Part shown: in pieces, positions 1 to 8,291 of the stretch
Layout: each line of letters begins with the position of its first letter
Numbering within the stretch: the stretch's first letter is position 1
Virus record (IMG/VR): IMGVR_UViG_3300025806_000280
Span: 1 to 20,773 of that record
Length of the DNA: 20,773 nt
Strand: one strand, 5' to 3'
From: a virus
Position numbers and translations under genes: made by a program
Notes under the pieces: model-generated
Told to the model about the DNA's origin: nothing
Databases searched by the model: none
What the model saw: the letters and a program-made list of their open reading frames with translations, nothing else

Positions 1-2022
1 GTTTTTAAAAAATATAGGTCTACCTATTTGACCTTTAAGAATATCAGGATTACCTTGTTTTAAAGCTGCAGCTATTCTATTACTATCTGCTAACAACTCA
101 GTATAAAACTTATCTCTTGAAATAGTCTCTGCAAGCTCGGATGCTACATTGTAAATACCTTTTTGTGCATTTCTATATTCTCCAAATAATTTTTTAAATG
201 CTAGAAGATCTGATTCTTTTTGTATTAAACCTCCTACTCCATCTGGTTTAAATTTACCTGTGGTAATATATTTACCTATGTTTACTCTTTGCACAGGTGC
301 ATCGGCTAAAGCACTCATTTCACCTATATCAAATACTAAAGCATTAGTTGATTTATCTTTAAATGCGTTTTTAGTTAAATCATTTACTAACTTGTTAGCT
401 GTTGCATCGTCTAAACTTTTACCATTTGCTTTTGCGTATCTTTGCAAAATTTGTGAAACTTCTTTTATATTCTCAGCTATAGGTCTATACCCATTAAATA
501 TACCTCTGTTATCATCTAGCATTTTATAGTCTACAGATAATTGATTCCTAATTCTTTCATTTAATATTTTATTTAATTTTTCTGTGCCTACTACAACATT
601 TTTACTTGCACTAATTAATGATTTTAATCCTGCTGTTGTGTTTCTAAAAGCTGTAGCGTCTTCAACTATCTTATTTAAAGATTTTTTAGGTACACCTAAC
701 TTATCCATAGATTGTCTAAATGTATTTAAAGCTTTAGTTGAAAAACCAGGAAAAGTTATTGACTTACCTTTTACAACATCATCAGTAGATTTAAACATAA
801 ACTCAGATATAACTTTAGAAAAGGCATCTGGATCTTTTACTGCTAAAGCTGCGCCGCTTGTTTCTTTTGAAATCTCTCTTATTCTATCATCAAAATTTCT
901 AGCAGCATCTTTTGCTAATAATTTTACTGCAGATTTTTTTCCTTCTAATCTTTGAATACCATCAAATAATTCTTGTGGTTTATTACTTCTAGATCTAAAT
1001 GGTCGACCTACAAATCTGTCTACCCATCGCTCTAACATACTATCACTGTATGTAAGTTCTTTACCTTTTTGCAAAAGAAGTTTACCAACTTTACCTGTAC
1101 CAACTACAAAAGGTATAATAGGAAAACCAAGTTCGGCACCAAATTTAAATCTATTTAATAATTGTCTTTGTGCATCATCACCACCTTTTAGTCTTTCATT
1201 CCTATCCATGCCTGTAGGTAAAAAATCTAAAAAATCCCAATCACCAAACGTACCAATATCTTCTACGTTAGATACAATGAAACCGCCACCTACACCGCCG
1301 CCTACAGCAATACCTATAAATTTATCTGTGCCTGTTATTTTATTTAATTTAGCAGCTTCTTTAACAGCTTTTGCTGCGTTTACGTTATTTGTAGTCTTAA
1401 CATATCTACCACCTTTAATAGAATTAACTAACTGTCTAACTTTTTGAGATGTTTTTGTTATAATAGGTATAGCTGTTTTTTGTGCTATTTTACCTGCACC
1501 ATATAGTTGACCAATGGCCTCTGTAATTTTACCTGCAGCTGTTTCTCTAGCTACATCTTCAGAAGCATTTTCTATTTTACCTAAAGTTGTTTGTTCAAAA
1601 GCTTCATTAAATTTACCTGTTAGTGTTTCATCAATTGGTATACCTTCTTCTTGAAACACATCGTAAAGCAAAGTTCCAAATGTAACTAAACCTTTTGGTA
1701 TTTTTATACCGGCACTAATACCTGCACCTACTAACGATTCTACAAGAGATACATCTTCTTCTACTTCTTTACCTCGTACCTTATCAACAATTTTACTTGC
1801 AGTTCTTACTGCTTCTTCTGTAATGGTGCCAGTAATATTGTCTTTTGATATTATACCTTTTTCTTGTAATATGTTTAAATTAACAGGATCTTCTTCTGAT
1901 GTTTCTTCTAATTGAACGTCTTTATCTTTTGGAACTTCTTCTACTATCTCTTCTTCTAAAAGTTCTTCTTCAGTGTCTTCTATTAAAGTGTAACCTTCTG
2001 GAAGATTAAGTTTATCAACCAT
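1..2022 (-). CDS. Large virion/ejection-type protein, 3' part missing at window edge
   Basis: An uninterrupted reading frame of 674 codons begins at the ATG at 2020-2022 and is still open at base 1, so the C-terminus lies outside the window. A strong ribosome site (AAAGGAG) sits 4-5 bases before the ATG, which supports the start. Residues 12-45 are very acidic (many Glu). Hydrophobic glycine-rich segments lie near residues 93-120, 234-252 (a GGGVGGG core) and 296-310, and the remainder is lysine-rich and probably helical. Size, position last in the tail operon and membrane-like segments resemble internal virion proteins that are ejected into the host. I recognise the style of segment 255-310 from marine phage proteins but know no tested function. 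No lysozyme or transglycosylase motif is visible in the part present. Confidence 0.8.
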   Translation of the reverse strand, partial: MVDKLNLPEGYTLIEDTEEELLEEEIVEEVPKDKDVQLEETSEEDPVNLNILQEKGIISKDNITGTITEEAVRTASKIVDKVRGKEVEEDVSLVESLVGAGISAGIKIPKGLVTFGTLLYDVFQEEGIPIDETLTGKFNEAFEQTTLGKIENASEDVARETAAGKITEAIGQLYGAGKIAQKTAIPIITKTSQKVRQLVNSIKGGRYVKTTNNVNAAKAVKEAAKLNKITGTDKFIGIAVGGGVGGGFIVSNVEDIGTFGDWDFLDFLPTGMDRNERLKGGDDAQRQLLNRFKFGAELGFPIIPFVVGTGKVGKLLLQKGKELTYSDSMLERWVDRFVGRPFRSRSNKPQELFDGIQRLEGKKSAVKLLAKDAARNFDDRIREISKETSGAALAVKDPDAFSKVISEFMFKSTDDVVKGKSITFPGFSTKALNTFRQSMDKLGVPKKSLNKIVEDATAFRNTTAGLKSLISASKNVVVGTEKLNKILNERIRNQLSVDYKMLDDNRGIFNGYRPIAENIKEVSQILQRYAKANGKSLDDATANKLVNDLTKNAFKDKSTNALVFDIGEMSALADAPVQRVNIGKYITTGKFKPDGVGGLIQKESDLLAFKKLFGEYRNAQKGIYNVASELAETISRDKFYTELLADSNRIAAALKQGNPDILKGQIGRPIFFKN

Positions 2023-2033
2023 TAAACTCCTTT

Positions 2034-2939
2034 CTAAATTCCAGGTACTTCAATTAACCTGTTATTTGCTGAATCATATGTAACAAATATACCTTCATCA
2101 ATTAAAAAATATCGTTTATTAGGTCTAAAATCATCTTTGTCGTCTGGTACAAAAACTCTAATTTTTACTTCTTTACCTTCAGAGTCTTTTGCTGCAGCTG
2201 ATGTAGCTTCTTCATAATCGTCGTTTGCAATATAAGGATTACTTGTATCCATACTTTTGTATAATGCATCGTTATCTAATATTTTCTTTTCTGCTTGTTC
2301 AATACCGGATATTTGTAAAGTATTATATTCTTGCTGTTGTAACATATTCTTTTTCTTAGCAAGAACATCTTTTCTAGCCTCTTTTTCTTTTTCTGCTCTT
2401 TCGGCAGGATTCATTGGTTTTCTATATCGACTCTCTTCAAATAAAACGGCAGATAATTTATCTACAGCTTCTGGACCTGTACCATATTTTTCTCTATATT
2501 GTGCGTTAGATTGTAAAAGACCTCTTGCCGTCTCTCTAAATTTTGCAAGTCCACCTGTGCCTATTTTACTAATTAAAGATGTAGCTAATTTTCTTTTACT
2601 TAAATCTTTTAATTGTTGAGATTTAATTGCTTGAGCTAGTGGTTGTTTAGTTGCACCTGCAAGTTCTTGTAATTTAGTACCACCTGCTGATTCACCACCA
2701 ATTAAATTTTGACCGGTTGATAATAAAAATTGTGTTAAAGGATCTCCTAATGGACTAGATCCTGAACCTGAAATAGTATCAATCAAACTCATTTTACGTC
2801 TTACATTATCTATTACACCTTGATCTGCTGTATTAAGTGATCCTTCGTCATACATTTTTCTAGGTGTGATACCCGTCATGACACCTTCCATAACTTCTCC
2901 ACCTTTTCTAAACATAGGTCTTTTTAAAATTCTACTCAT
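2034..2939 (-). CDS. Conserved marine-phage virion-associated protein, possible ejection protein
   Basis: 301 residues, function not recognised. The N-terminus (about residues 1-35) carries the short basic pattern FRKGGEVMEGVMTGI followed by MYDEGS, a glycine-rich signature style that recurs in neighbouring genes. Residues 60-200 are rich in Lys, Gln and Leu with predicted helices and a charged stretch near 180-200. The C-terminal 45 residues look like a small beta unit (DDFRPNKRYFLIDEG, IFVTYDS). Its ATG overlaps the stop of the upstream gene as TAATG, so translation is probably coupled; no Shine-Dalgarno site is visible. Position between two ejection-type genes suggests an internal virion component. 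That assignment is inference from context, not from a domain. Confidence 0.75.
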   Translation of the reverse strand: MSRILKRPMFRKGGEVMEGVMTGITPRKMYDEGSLNTADQGVIDNVRRKMSLIDTISGSGSSPLGDPLTQFLLSTGQNLIGGESAGGTKLQELAGATKQPLAQAIKSQQLKDLSKRKLATSLISKIGTGGLAKFRETARGLLQSNAQYREKYGTGPEAVDKLSAVLFEESRYRKPMNPAERAEKEKEARKDVLAKKKNMLQQQEYNTLQISGIEQAEKKILDNDALYKSMDTSNPYIANDDYEEATSAAAKDSEGKEVKIRVFVPDDKDDFRPNKRYFLIDEGIFVTYDSANNRLIEVPGI

Positions 2940-3811
2940 TATTGTACCATTTGAAATTTTTGTGTTGGTGGATTAATTAATCTGTATATACCTGCCAACG
3001 TTGATGCAGTTCCTAAACCTGTTGCTAATGGTGAAGGTGTTGCTGCAGGTGGTAAAATATTTTCTCTGCCTGGATATCCTGCAATTAATTGTGTAACACC
3101 AGAACCAAATTGTTGTGCTGCTTCTAAAGGTTGTAAAGCTTGTCTTGATAATAATTGTTGTTGAGCTGTTAAGCCTTGTTGAGCTCTCGCTGCTTGCTGC
3201 GCGCCTAAACCTGTTAGTGCTGAAATCTGTTGACCTAATAATGCAGGTGATTGTTGTGCTAATCCTAATTGACCAGCAGCTAATGATTGTTGCTGATTAA
3301 AAGCTTGCCCTGCTAAATTTTGAGCTGTGCCAAAACCTTGTTGTCTTAATTGAGCCAATAGTGATGCTCTGTTTCTATCACTTGCTGATTGATATTCTGC
3401 TCTTTGTACACCTTCTCTACCACCACCAAATGCTCCAGCTTGAATTGCTTGATTAGATAACATAGGTAAACCTTTTGCAGCTTGTTGATCAAAGTCTGCC
3501 ATTGTAGTATCAATAACATCTTGTTGATACGGAGACATGTAAGCTTGATAAGCAGTAGGGCTTGATAAGCCTGCAGCTGTTGTCTGTGCTGCCGCTGATT
3601 GATTTAAGAAAGGTTGAAAGCTACCAAGACCAGAAGCTAAACCTTCTGCTTGTGTAGTTAATGCACTTGGCCCAGCAACAAACTGTGGACCCATAATGCC
3701 AGAAAGATCTGTGGTTTTAAAACCACCAATTGCTTTTGTAAGATCGTCTAAATATGTTTTTGCACCAGCTTCAATAAATTCTGCAGGTGCTGTTCTTACT
3801 ACTTCAGCCAT
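2939..3811 (-). CDS. Gln/Ala-rich internal virion (ejection) protein candidate
   Basis: 290 residues. The centre (about residues 90-240) is dominated by Ala, Gln and Leu in long amphipathic helices. It includes a conserved-looking part, AGAFGGGREGVQRAEY (about 125-140), preceded by SPYQQDVIDTTMADFDQQA (about 93-111). This SPYQ...AGAFGG...GVQ.AE pattern is familiar from many short-tailed phages, where the proteins are virion-associated and thought to be ejected with DNA. The end is Pro/Gly-rich. Its ATG overlaps the preceding stop as TAATG, and a strong AGGAGG lies 9 bases upstream. Composition fits a helical tube-forming or membrane-associated protein such as P22 gp7-like ejection proteins; the exact relationship is not shown by sequence here. 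Confidence 0.8.
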   Translation of the reverse strand: MAEVVRTAPAEFIEAGAKTYLDDLTKAIGGFKTTDLSGIMGPQFVAGPSALTTQAEGLASGLGSFQPFLNQSAAAQTTAAGLSSPTAYQAYMSPYQQDVIDTTMADFDQQAAKGLPMLSNQAIQAGAFGGGREGVQRAEYQSASDRNRASLLAQLRQQGFGTAQNLAGQAFNQQQSLAAGQLGLAQQSPALLGQQISALTGLGAQQAARAQQGLTAQQQLLSRQALQPLEAAQQFGSGVTQLIAGYPGRENILPPAATPSPLATGLGTASTLAGIYRLINPPTQKFQMVQ

Positions 3812-5079
3812 TATACACTTCCTCCTGCTTCTAATTTTTTCATCATGTCATACATCCTTTGAGCGCCTACATTAACATTACCTTCGCCCATACCTCTAAC
3901 AGCGTCTGCTGTAAATACGAATTCGTTATTAGATAACATTGCTGGAATGTCATCTTCTTTTTCTTTTATCCCAACTGGTGGTATAAATCCACCATTATCT
4001 CTTAAATCTAGTTCTTGTACACCTTTAGGGTTTTGTCTTACAGGTAGACCCTCGACGCTCGCTGCTTGCATAGCATTCTGGCTTGCAGAGTCGCCTAACG
4101 CGTAATTCATTCTACCACCCATAGATGCTAAACCTCGTCCTTCTGTTTGTTTTTTCATAGCTAGTCCTCTCCAATAGTCTTCAAAATAAAATTTATACTC
4201 ATCAGAATTTCGGTTTTTGTTTTTAAACTCCGGATTAGCTTTTTCAAATAATTCAAAATATTCACCTATATCAAATTCTGCCATTTCTTTGTTTGGTAAT
4301 ACTGGTCCTGTTGGTTTTGGTCCAAAAGGATTTACAGGCGCTGTTGGATCACCTAAAGGAAACTCATCATCACTACCTGCTGCATAACCTATTCTACCAC
4401 CTTCTGCATATTCAGATGTGTTAGATGAAACAAATTCTCTAACCTGTGTTTCATACTCTTCTGAGTTAGTATCTGCAGTTGGAGGATTTAAATTTCTATA
4501 ATATAGTTCTAAATATTTTGATGGATCTCTAGCTAATTCTTCTTCAGCTTGTTCTTCTGACATACCAAGTGTACCTGTTAAGAAAGTAGATACTCCTGCT
4601 AATCCAGCAAATTTAGCTATTTTTCCAAATGAGCTTTTATTTTTACTTAAACCTTCGGTTACAGAATTTAACATAGAATCAGAAAGTGATAATTTAGGAA
4701 AAAATTTAGACTTACCTGCAGCTAAAGCATTTCCAATACCACCAAATCCAAATATACCTGGTGCACTTCCTCCTGCTGGCAACATAAAAGATGATCTACC
4801 AAATATACCACCCATACTTGTTCCTGGTATTCCAAATGCAGCTGCTCCTATTAATGCAGCTTTACCAACATCAGATGATGCAATTTTTTTAACTGTTTTA
4901 GTTGCACCTTTAACTAATTTTTTAGCTCCTCCAGTAATTTTTTTAAGTATGCCAAAACCTGTTCGGCTACCCATGTCTATACCTTTATAGTCGCCACCAC
5001 CAATACCTTCTTTTGAAAGGCTCATAATTCCGCCACTTTCATATAATTGTCTATTCATCTGTCCTCTAGATATTGTCAT
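3811..5079 (-). CDS. Structural protein with GGR motifs and a DDIPAML...GAQRMYD C-terminus
   Basis: 422 residues. The N-terminal region has a cationic amphipathic stretch (about residues 45-66, many Lys) followed by a hydrophobic Ala/Gly segment (about 72-90), suggesting membrane contact. Two glycine-arginine motifs, EGGRIGYAAGS (about 227-237) and MGGRMNYALG (about 320-329), recur in this protein. The last 50 residues contain DDIPAMLSNNEFVFTADAVR and GAQRMYDMMKKLE, a C-terminal module found in many marine phage virion proteins. The start is uncertain. The first ATG (5077-5079) has no Shine-Dalgarno site, whereas an in-frame ATG at 5056-5058 is preceded by AGAGGA and gives MNRQLYESGGIM. Context suggests an internal virion or ejection component. 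Confidence 0.78.
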   Translation of the reverse strand: MTISRGQMNRQLYESGGIMSLSKEGIGGGDYKGIDMGSRTGFGILKKITGGAKKLVKGATKTVKKIASSDVGKAALIGAAAFGIPGTSMGGIFGRSSFMLPAGGSAPGIFGFGGIGNALAAGKSKFFPKLSLSDSMLNSVTEGLSKNKSSFGKIAKFAGLAGVSTFLTGTLGMSEEQAEEELARDPSKYLELYYRNLNPPTADTNSEEYETQVREFVSSNTSEYAEGGRIGYAAGSDDEFPLGDPTAPVNPFGPKPTGPVLPNKEMAEFDIGEYFELFEKANPEFKNKNRNSDEYKFYFEDYWRGLAMKKQTEGRGLASMGGRMNYALGDSASQNAMQAASVEGLPVRQNPKGVQELDLRDNGGFIPPVGIKEKEDDIPAMLSNNEFVFTADAVRGMGEGNVNVGAQRMYDMMKKLEAGGSV

Positions 5080-5093
5080 AATTTAGCTAAATT
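5080..5093. promoter_or_regulatory. Perfect 14-base palindrome before the 5079 start
   Basis: AATTTAGCTAAATT reads the same on both strands and abuts the first ATG of the 422-residue gene. It lies in one of the few non-overlapping gaps (5080-5127, 48 bases) of this part of the operon. It could be a protein-binding site or a weak RNA hairpin over the first ATG. In such AT-rich DNA it could also be chance. Confidence 0.25.
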
Positions 5094-5127
5094 GTTAAGG
5101 CAGGCTTTATATCCTGAAAACTTTACC

Positions 5128-5301
5128 TTACTTGGTTTTTCCAAATAAATCAAGGCTTGGCATTATGACTGTTACGTCTCTTTGTATGTCTTCTGGAGCC
5201 ACGTTAGCTGCCTTTAAAGCGTCTTCGTTTTCGTATATTTCACCGGTCTTTTTGTTACTTATCTTTTCTATTATGTTCTCAGGTTTTATTACTAGTGTCA
5301 T
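5128..5301 (-). CDS. Small conserved phage protein (57 aa)
   Basis: A 57-residue frame runs from ATG at 5299-5301 to TAA at 5128-5130. It starts MTLVIKPENIIEKISNKKTG and ends SLDLFGKTK. The segment GEIYENEDALKAANVAPEDI (about 20-39) looks like a small helix-containing motif, followed by RDVTVIMPSLD. It is real on three counts: the ATG overlaps the upstream stop as TAATG, an AGAGAGG site lies about 9 bases upstream, and it fills an otherwise empty gap in a tightly packed operon. I recall similar short proteins next to the same tail genes in marine phages, with no function assigned. A longer frame on the opposite strand (5132-5338) is a shadow. Confidence 0.75.
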   Translation of the reverse strand: MTLVIKPENIIEKISNKKTGEIYENEDALKAANVAPEDIQRDVTVIMPSLDLFGKTK

Positions 5302-5642
5302 TATGATGTTACCTCTCTTGGCTGTATTTGTAATATAGAAGCTATAACGTGCAGCTCGTTCGCGTCACTAGCTTGTACTTTCAATATCTCACTCTCTTCT
5401 ACTACAAGAGGATGAGTTAAAAGTTCGGTTGTTGTATTTGTATCTATTGCTTTTGTCTTAAATAAGCTAAACACATTACCAGAAGCATCTGTTAATGTAA
5501 TAGTTATATTACAGGCAGACCCAGAATCATTTGATATTAGTAAAGATTTAACCATAGAAACATTAGCTGAAGGCGTTGTGTATAACGTTGTATTGTCTGT
5601 TGTTGTTAAATCTAGCTTTGCGTTTACGAAACTATTTGACAT
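5301..5642 (-). CDS. Small beta-rich virion protein (113 aa)
   Basis: 113 residues with alternating hydrophobic and Ser/Thr/Asn positions typical of a beta sandwich, for example VKSLLISNDS, CNITITLTDASG and ELHVIASILQI. It has no signal peptide or membrane segment. The overall pattern (a strand that meets a bound surface, then a DASG turn, then ILKVQASDA) resembles the two small beta proteins at the head end of the operon (19924-20507) and may have the same fold, though identity is too low to be sure by eye. It overlaps both neighbours by TAATG stop-start junctions. A decoration, tail accessory or fibre-adaptor role is possible. Confidence 0.75.
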   Translation of the reverse strand: MSNSFVNAKLDLTTTDNTTLYTTPSANVSMVKSLLISNDSGSACNITITLTDASGNVFSLFKTKAIDTNTTTELLTHPLVVEESEILKVQASDANELHVIASILQIQPREVTS

Positions 5643-5806
5643 TAATTTATAAAGAAGTTTTGAGCGTCCACTTCATCCTTTAGTTCTTGTTGATACGTTG
5701 TGTTTAATTTTTGTATTATACTATCAAGATCTCTTACTTGTGCGTCAGCAACATCTTGTTTGTATTCTTTACTAGGTCTTGTTAATATCTGTACTATCTT
5801 TGCCAT
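5642..5806 (-). CDS. Small conserved phage protein (54 aa)
   Basis: 54-residue frame from ATG at 5804-5806 to TAA at 5642-5644. It begins MAKIVQILTRPSKEY and ends in NTTYQQELKDEVDAQNFFIN. It is strongly charged and almost certainly one long helix (about residues 12-52), so a coiled coil or a partner-binding helix is likely. Both ends overlap neighbours by TAATG. A GGAAGAAG stretch just upstream could serve as a weak ribosome site. Coupled between the tail hub candidate and the beta protein, it could be a small tail assembly factor; this is inference. I recognise it as recurrent in marine phages but not as a named family. Confidence 0.75.
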   Translation of the reverse strand: MAKIVQILTRPSKEYKQDVADAQVRDLDSIIQKLNTTYQQELKDEVDAQNFFIN

Positions 5807-7941
5807 TATCTTCTTCCGTCTGGTTGTATATCTAACCTAAATCCACCAAGTTTCCAATTTTGAGATGCAGCTGTATTTGCTATTTTTAAAGATACAGCTC
5901 TAGCTCTGGCTCTAGTATCTACCTTTGTTGTTGAAGAACTTATTGTAAAAGGTCCAAGAGCAGAACTTGCTTGTGAGTCATTAGAGTAGTTTCTTAATTG
6001 TAATGTAATTTGTGTATTACCGGTTTGGGATACAAAGTCTGGTATAAATCTTCTAATCTTTGCAAAGAACTCACCATCTCCACCTTGACTAATATCAAAA
6101 TCTCCAGATTCAATGTTAGAAGTTATTGCTGTTGTAGCTGTAGTTGTAACTTGATCTGTGCCGGTTTCGTGCTCGTAGTATATTGTACAGCCATCGGTAT
6201 TACCAACAACATCATAGGAATTGTTAGAACCAGCATCATAATCTGTAGCATGAGGTTTACCAAATACAGCAGAGTCTTGCCAAGTTGTTCTATCCAATGT
6301 GCTTGTAGTCCAAACAGGTCTTTCACCTGAAGATTCAACATAATTAAAAGTTACACATCTATCAACTACTGTTGCACCAGAAGAACAATAGAACCAATTA
6401 ATTTCACCAAACAAATTATTTAATCCAGCATTAATAAGTTGGTTTGCTGTTGTGTTTAAATCATTAAATACAAAGTCTTCCACTAAACAAGGTAAAGATT
6501 GTAGAGCACCTGAGTATCTAAAAAAACCATTTTCTGAAAACCAATACGCAGCACCATCTACTTCTACTGCAGCGTTTTGACCAATCAAACCACAGTTAGT
6601 TCCTACTTGCGCAAAACCAAATGTAAAAGGTGGTCCAATAAATCTTTGCGTAAATAAAGCAGTGTCTGTCCAAACATAAATTGCATCACGACCTCTAACA
6701 GCTCCCATAATTCTAGATCCATCTGCAAGTCTCTGTGTACCAGCCGTGTTGGTTGCTGTAGGTGTGTATGAATTAATATTTTCTTGATCAGAAAATCTAA
6801 TAAACATTTCGTCTTGTGTAGAAGGTGAGCCAATCGTTGTTTCTGTACCAAAAAATACTAAGTGTCTATCCGGTGTAGATACAATCATATCTCTTGATGC
6901 TGTTGGTGCACCAGAAATAATTGTAGCTCTTGTTGCTGTTGCATTTGATGCATTTGAATTCCATTCAAAAACTGGGCCGTTGTGTATTAATGAAATAATT
7001 TTATCACCAAAGTTATCAATAGACCAAAGGCCTGGATCAATTACTAAGTCACCCGATGCAGCTTCACCCCATGCTACGAAGTCAGACGTATTTGTAATTG
7101 TTGCACCATTAGAATGCGATGCTGCTGTTGTGCCTCTCGCTGCTCGCGTCACGCCTGTTAATGTGTTGCCTGAGATTCCAGTGTAAGAAATATCTTCATT
7201 GTCTATTGAAATATGATTTGTACCTGTTGATGGAAAGTTAACTACGCTTGTTAAAACTATGGTTGTTGTAGACGCATCAATACCTCCGTTCAAAGTTGTT
7301 GTAAGTGCATTGGCCACTGTGCCACCAAAAGAAGCTAAACCCCAACCAAAACCCGGTAACTGTTCTGCTGGTCCAACTGCATAATATGTTTGAACTCTTA
7401 TACCACCAGATGCTGTAGCACCTGATCCTGTTTCTGCAGAAGGCATAGTAACTGTAATCGTTAAATTAGTTGGTGCTGAAGTTACCATAAATTTTTTATC
7501 ATCAAAATCTGACGCTGAGTAATTAGAATTTGTAATAGCTGTAAAAGTATCTAATAAAATTATGTCTCCAGGCGCAAGACTGTGACCAGATCCAAAAGTT
7601 ATAGTTACAGACGTAGATCCGTTTGTTGTGGTAAAAGCATTTGTAAGTGATGTTGTAGATTCAATAGGATGTATGTCATAAAACACACCTCCTGAGTAAG
7701 CATATAAAATTCTATTTGTACCTATAATTGAAAACTTTTGACCACCTCTATTTACAATATGGTGCATAGCTCTAGCAGAACCTGTTAATTTATTATTACC
7801 TAGTTGCTGCCAACCACCTATTTTTTCAGGTGTACCATATCTAAATCTTACATTATCACCATTAACCCATTGGCCTTCGGCTTGAGTATCTGTAATCTGT
7901 TTATTAAACCCTGGTAAGAACTGTACTTTTTGTAATGCCAT
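5806..7941 (-). CDS. Tail hub/nozzle candidate (711 aa), stabilisation-protein-like
   Basis: 711 residues, the largest complete gene here. The N-terminus (QFLPGFNKQITDTQAEGQW, then NVRFRYGTPEKIGGW) is a signature I associate with short-tail phage proteins comparable to the P22 gp10 stabilisation protein or the T7 nozzle. Repeated beta blades with Trp/Gly and Asp turns (about 60-90, 320-420, 440-640) fit a beta-propeller-like hub. Two beta inserts interrupt the N-terminal part, at about residues 96-190 and 213-286. The second (FPSTG, ISYTG, LTGVTRAARGTTAASH) is also present in the 18396-19193 product. The C-terminal 80 residues form a beta domain. No Shine-Dalgarno site is evident. The assignment to a tail hub is fairly likely; equating it to gp10 is tentative. 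Confidence 0.75.
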   Translation of the reverse strand: MALQKVQFLPGFNKQITDTQAEGQWVNGDNVRFRYGTPEKIGGWQQLGNNKLTGSARAMHHIVNRGGQKFSIIGTNRILYAYSGGVFYDIHPIESTTSLTNAFTTTNGSTSVTITFGSGHSLAPGDIILLDTFTAITNSNYSASDFDDKKFMVTSAPTNLTITVTMPSAETGSGATASGGIRVQTYYAVGPAEQLPGFGWGLASFGGTVANALTTTLNGGIDASTTTIVLTSVVNFPSTGTNHISIDNEDISYTGISGNTLTGVTRAARGTTAASHSNGATITNTSDFVAWGEAASGDLVIDPGLWSIDNFGDKIISLIHNGPVFEWNSNASNATATRATIISGAPTASRDMIVSTPDRHLVFFGTETTIGSPSTQDEMFIRFSDQENINSYTPTATNTAGTQRLADGSRIMGAVRGRDAIYVWTDTALFTQRFIGPPFTFGFAQVGTNCGLIGQNAAVEVDGAAYWFSENGFFRYSGALQSLPCLVEDFVFNDLNTTANQLINAGLNNLFGEINWFYCSSGATVVDRCVTFNYVESSGERPVWTTSTLDRTTWQDSAVFGKPHATDYDAGSNNSYDVVGNTDGCTIYYEHETGTDQVTTTATTAITSNIESGDFDISQGGDGEFFAKIRRFIPDFVSQTGNTQITLQLRNYSNDSQASSALGPFTISSSTTKVDTRARARAVSLKIANTAASQNWKLGGFRLDIQPDGRR

Positions 7942-7955
7942 AATATATGATTATA

Positions 7956-8291
7956 TCAGTTTTTGGCAATAAATATAGTCCATTCTAGATCGGAGATCAA
8001 ATCATTTACGTAGACTTTTGTATTTTTCTTTTTCTTAATATACTTGTGAAGTTCTTCCAAGTCCAAAATTAACCAATCTTTTTCGCGTTCAATAACCATT
8101 TTTTCAGCTCTAGTATCTATTCTACCTTTTTGAGCAGTTGTTCCATCAGATAATTTAAACATATTTCTTACGTCAAACCTATAAAAAGCATTTGTGCCTT
8201 TTATTATTCCTGCAATATTCCAAGATGTTTTTTCTTTTGGGTATCCAATAGATGTTAGATGTTTAGAAAATCTTTCTAATATATTACTCAT
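7956..8291 (-). CDS. Hypothetical marine-phage protein (111 aa)
   Basis: 111 residues, function unknown. Visible parts are an N-terminal helix (MSNILERFSKHLTSIGY), a middle WNIAGIIKGTNAFYRFDV, a charged GRIDTRAEKMVIEREKDW, then WLILDLEELHKYIKKKKNTK and a C-terminal DLISDLEW. No metal-binding histidine pair is visible, so it is not part of the oxygenase set although its base composition is similar. Its ATG overlaps the stop of the first oxygenase gene by four bases (ATGA), so it is the terminal member of the coupled run that begins near 13922. It may be a tail accessory protein bridging the oxygenase island and the hub gene. Confidence 0.7.
   Translation of the reverse strand: MSNILERFSKHLTSIGYPKEKTSWNIAGIIKGTNAFYRFDVRNMFKLSDGTTAQKGRIDTRAEKMVIEREKDWLILDLEELHKYIKKKKNTKVYVNDLISDLEWTIFIAKN

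Noticed and set aside
260-1447. Plus-strand frames at 260-529, 584-955 and 1208-1447
   Set aside because: They lie fully inside the long minus-strand frame 1-2022, have hydrophobic, Leu/Ser/Pro-rich translations without family resemblance and no ribosome sites.
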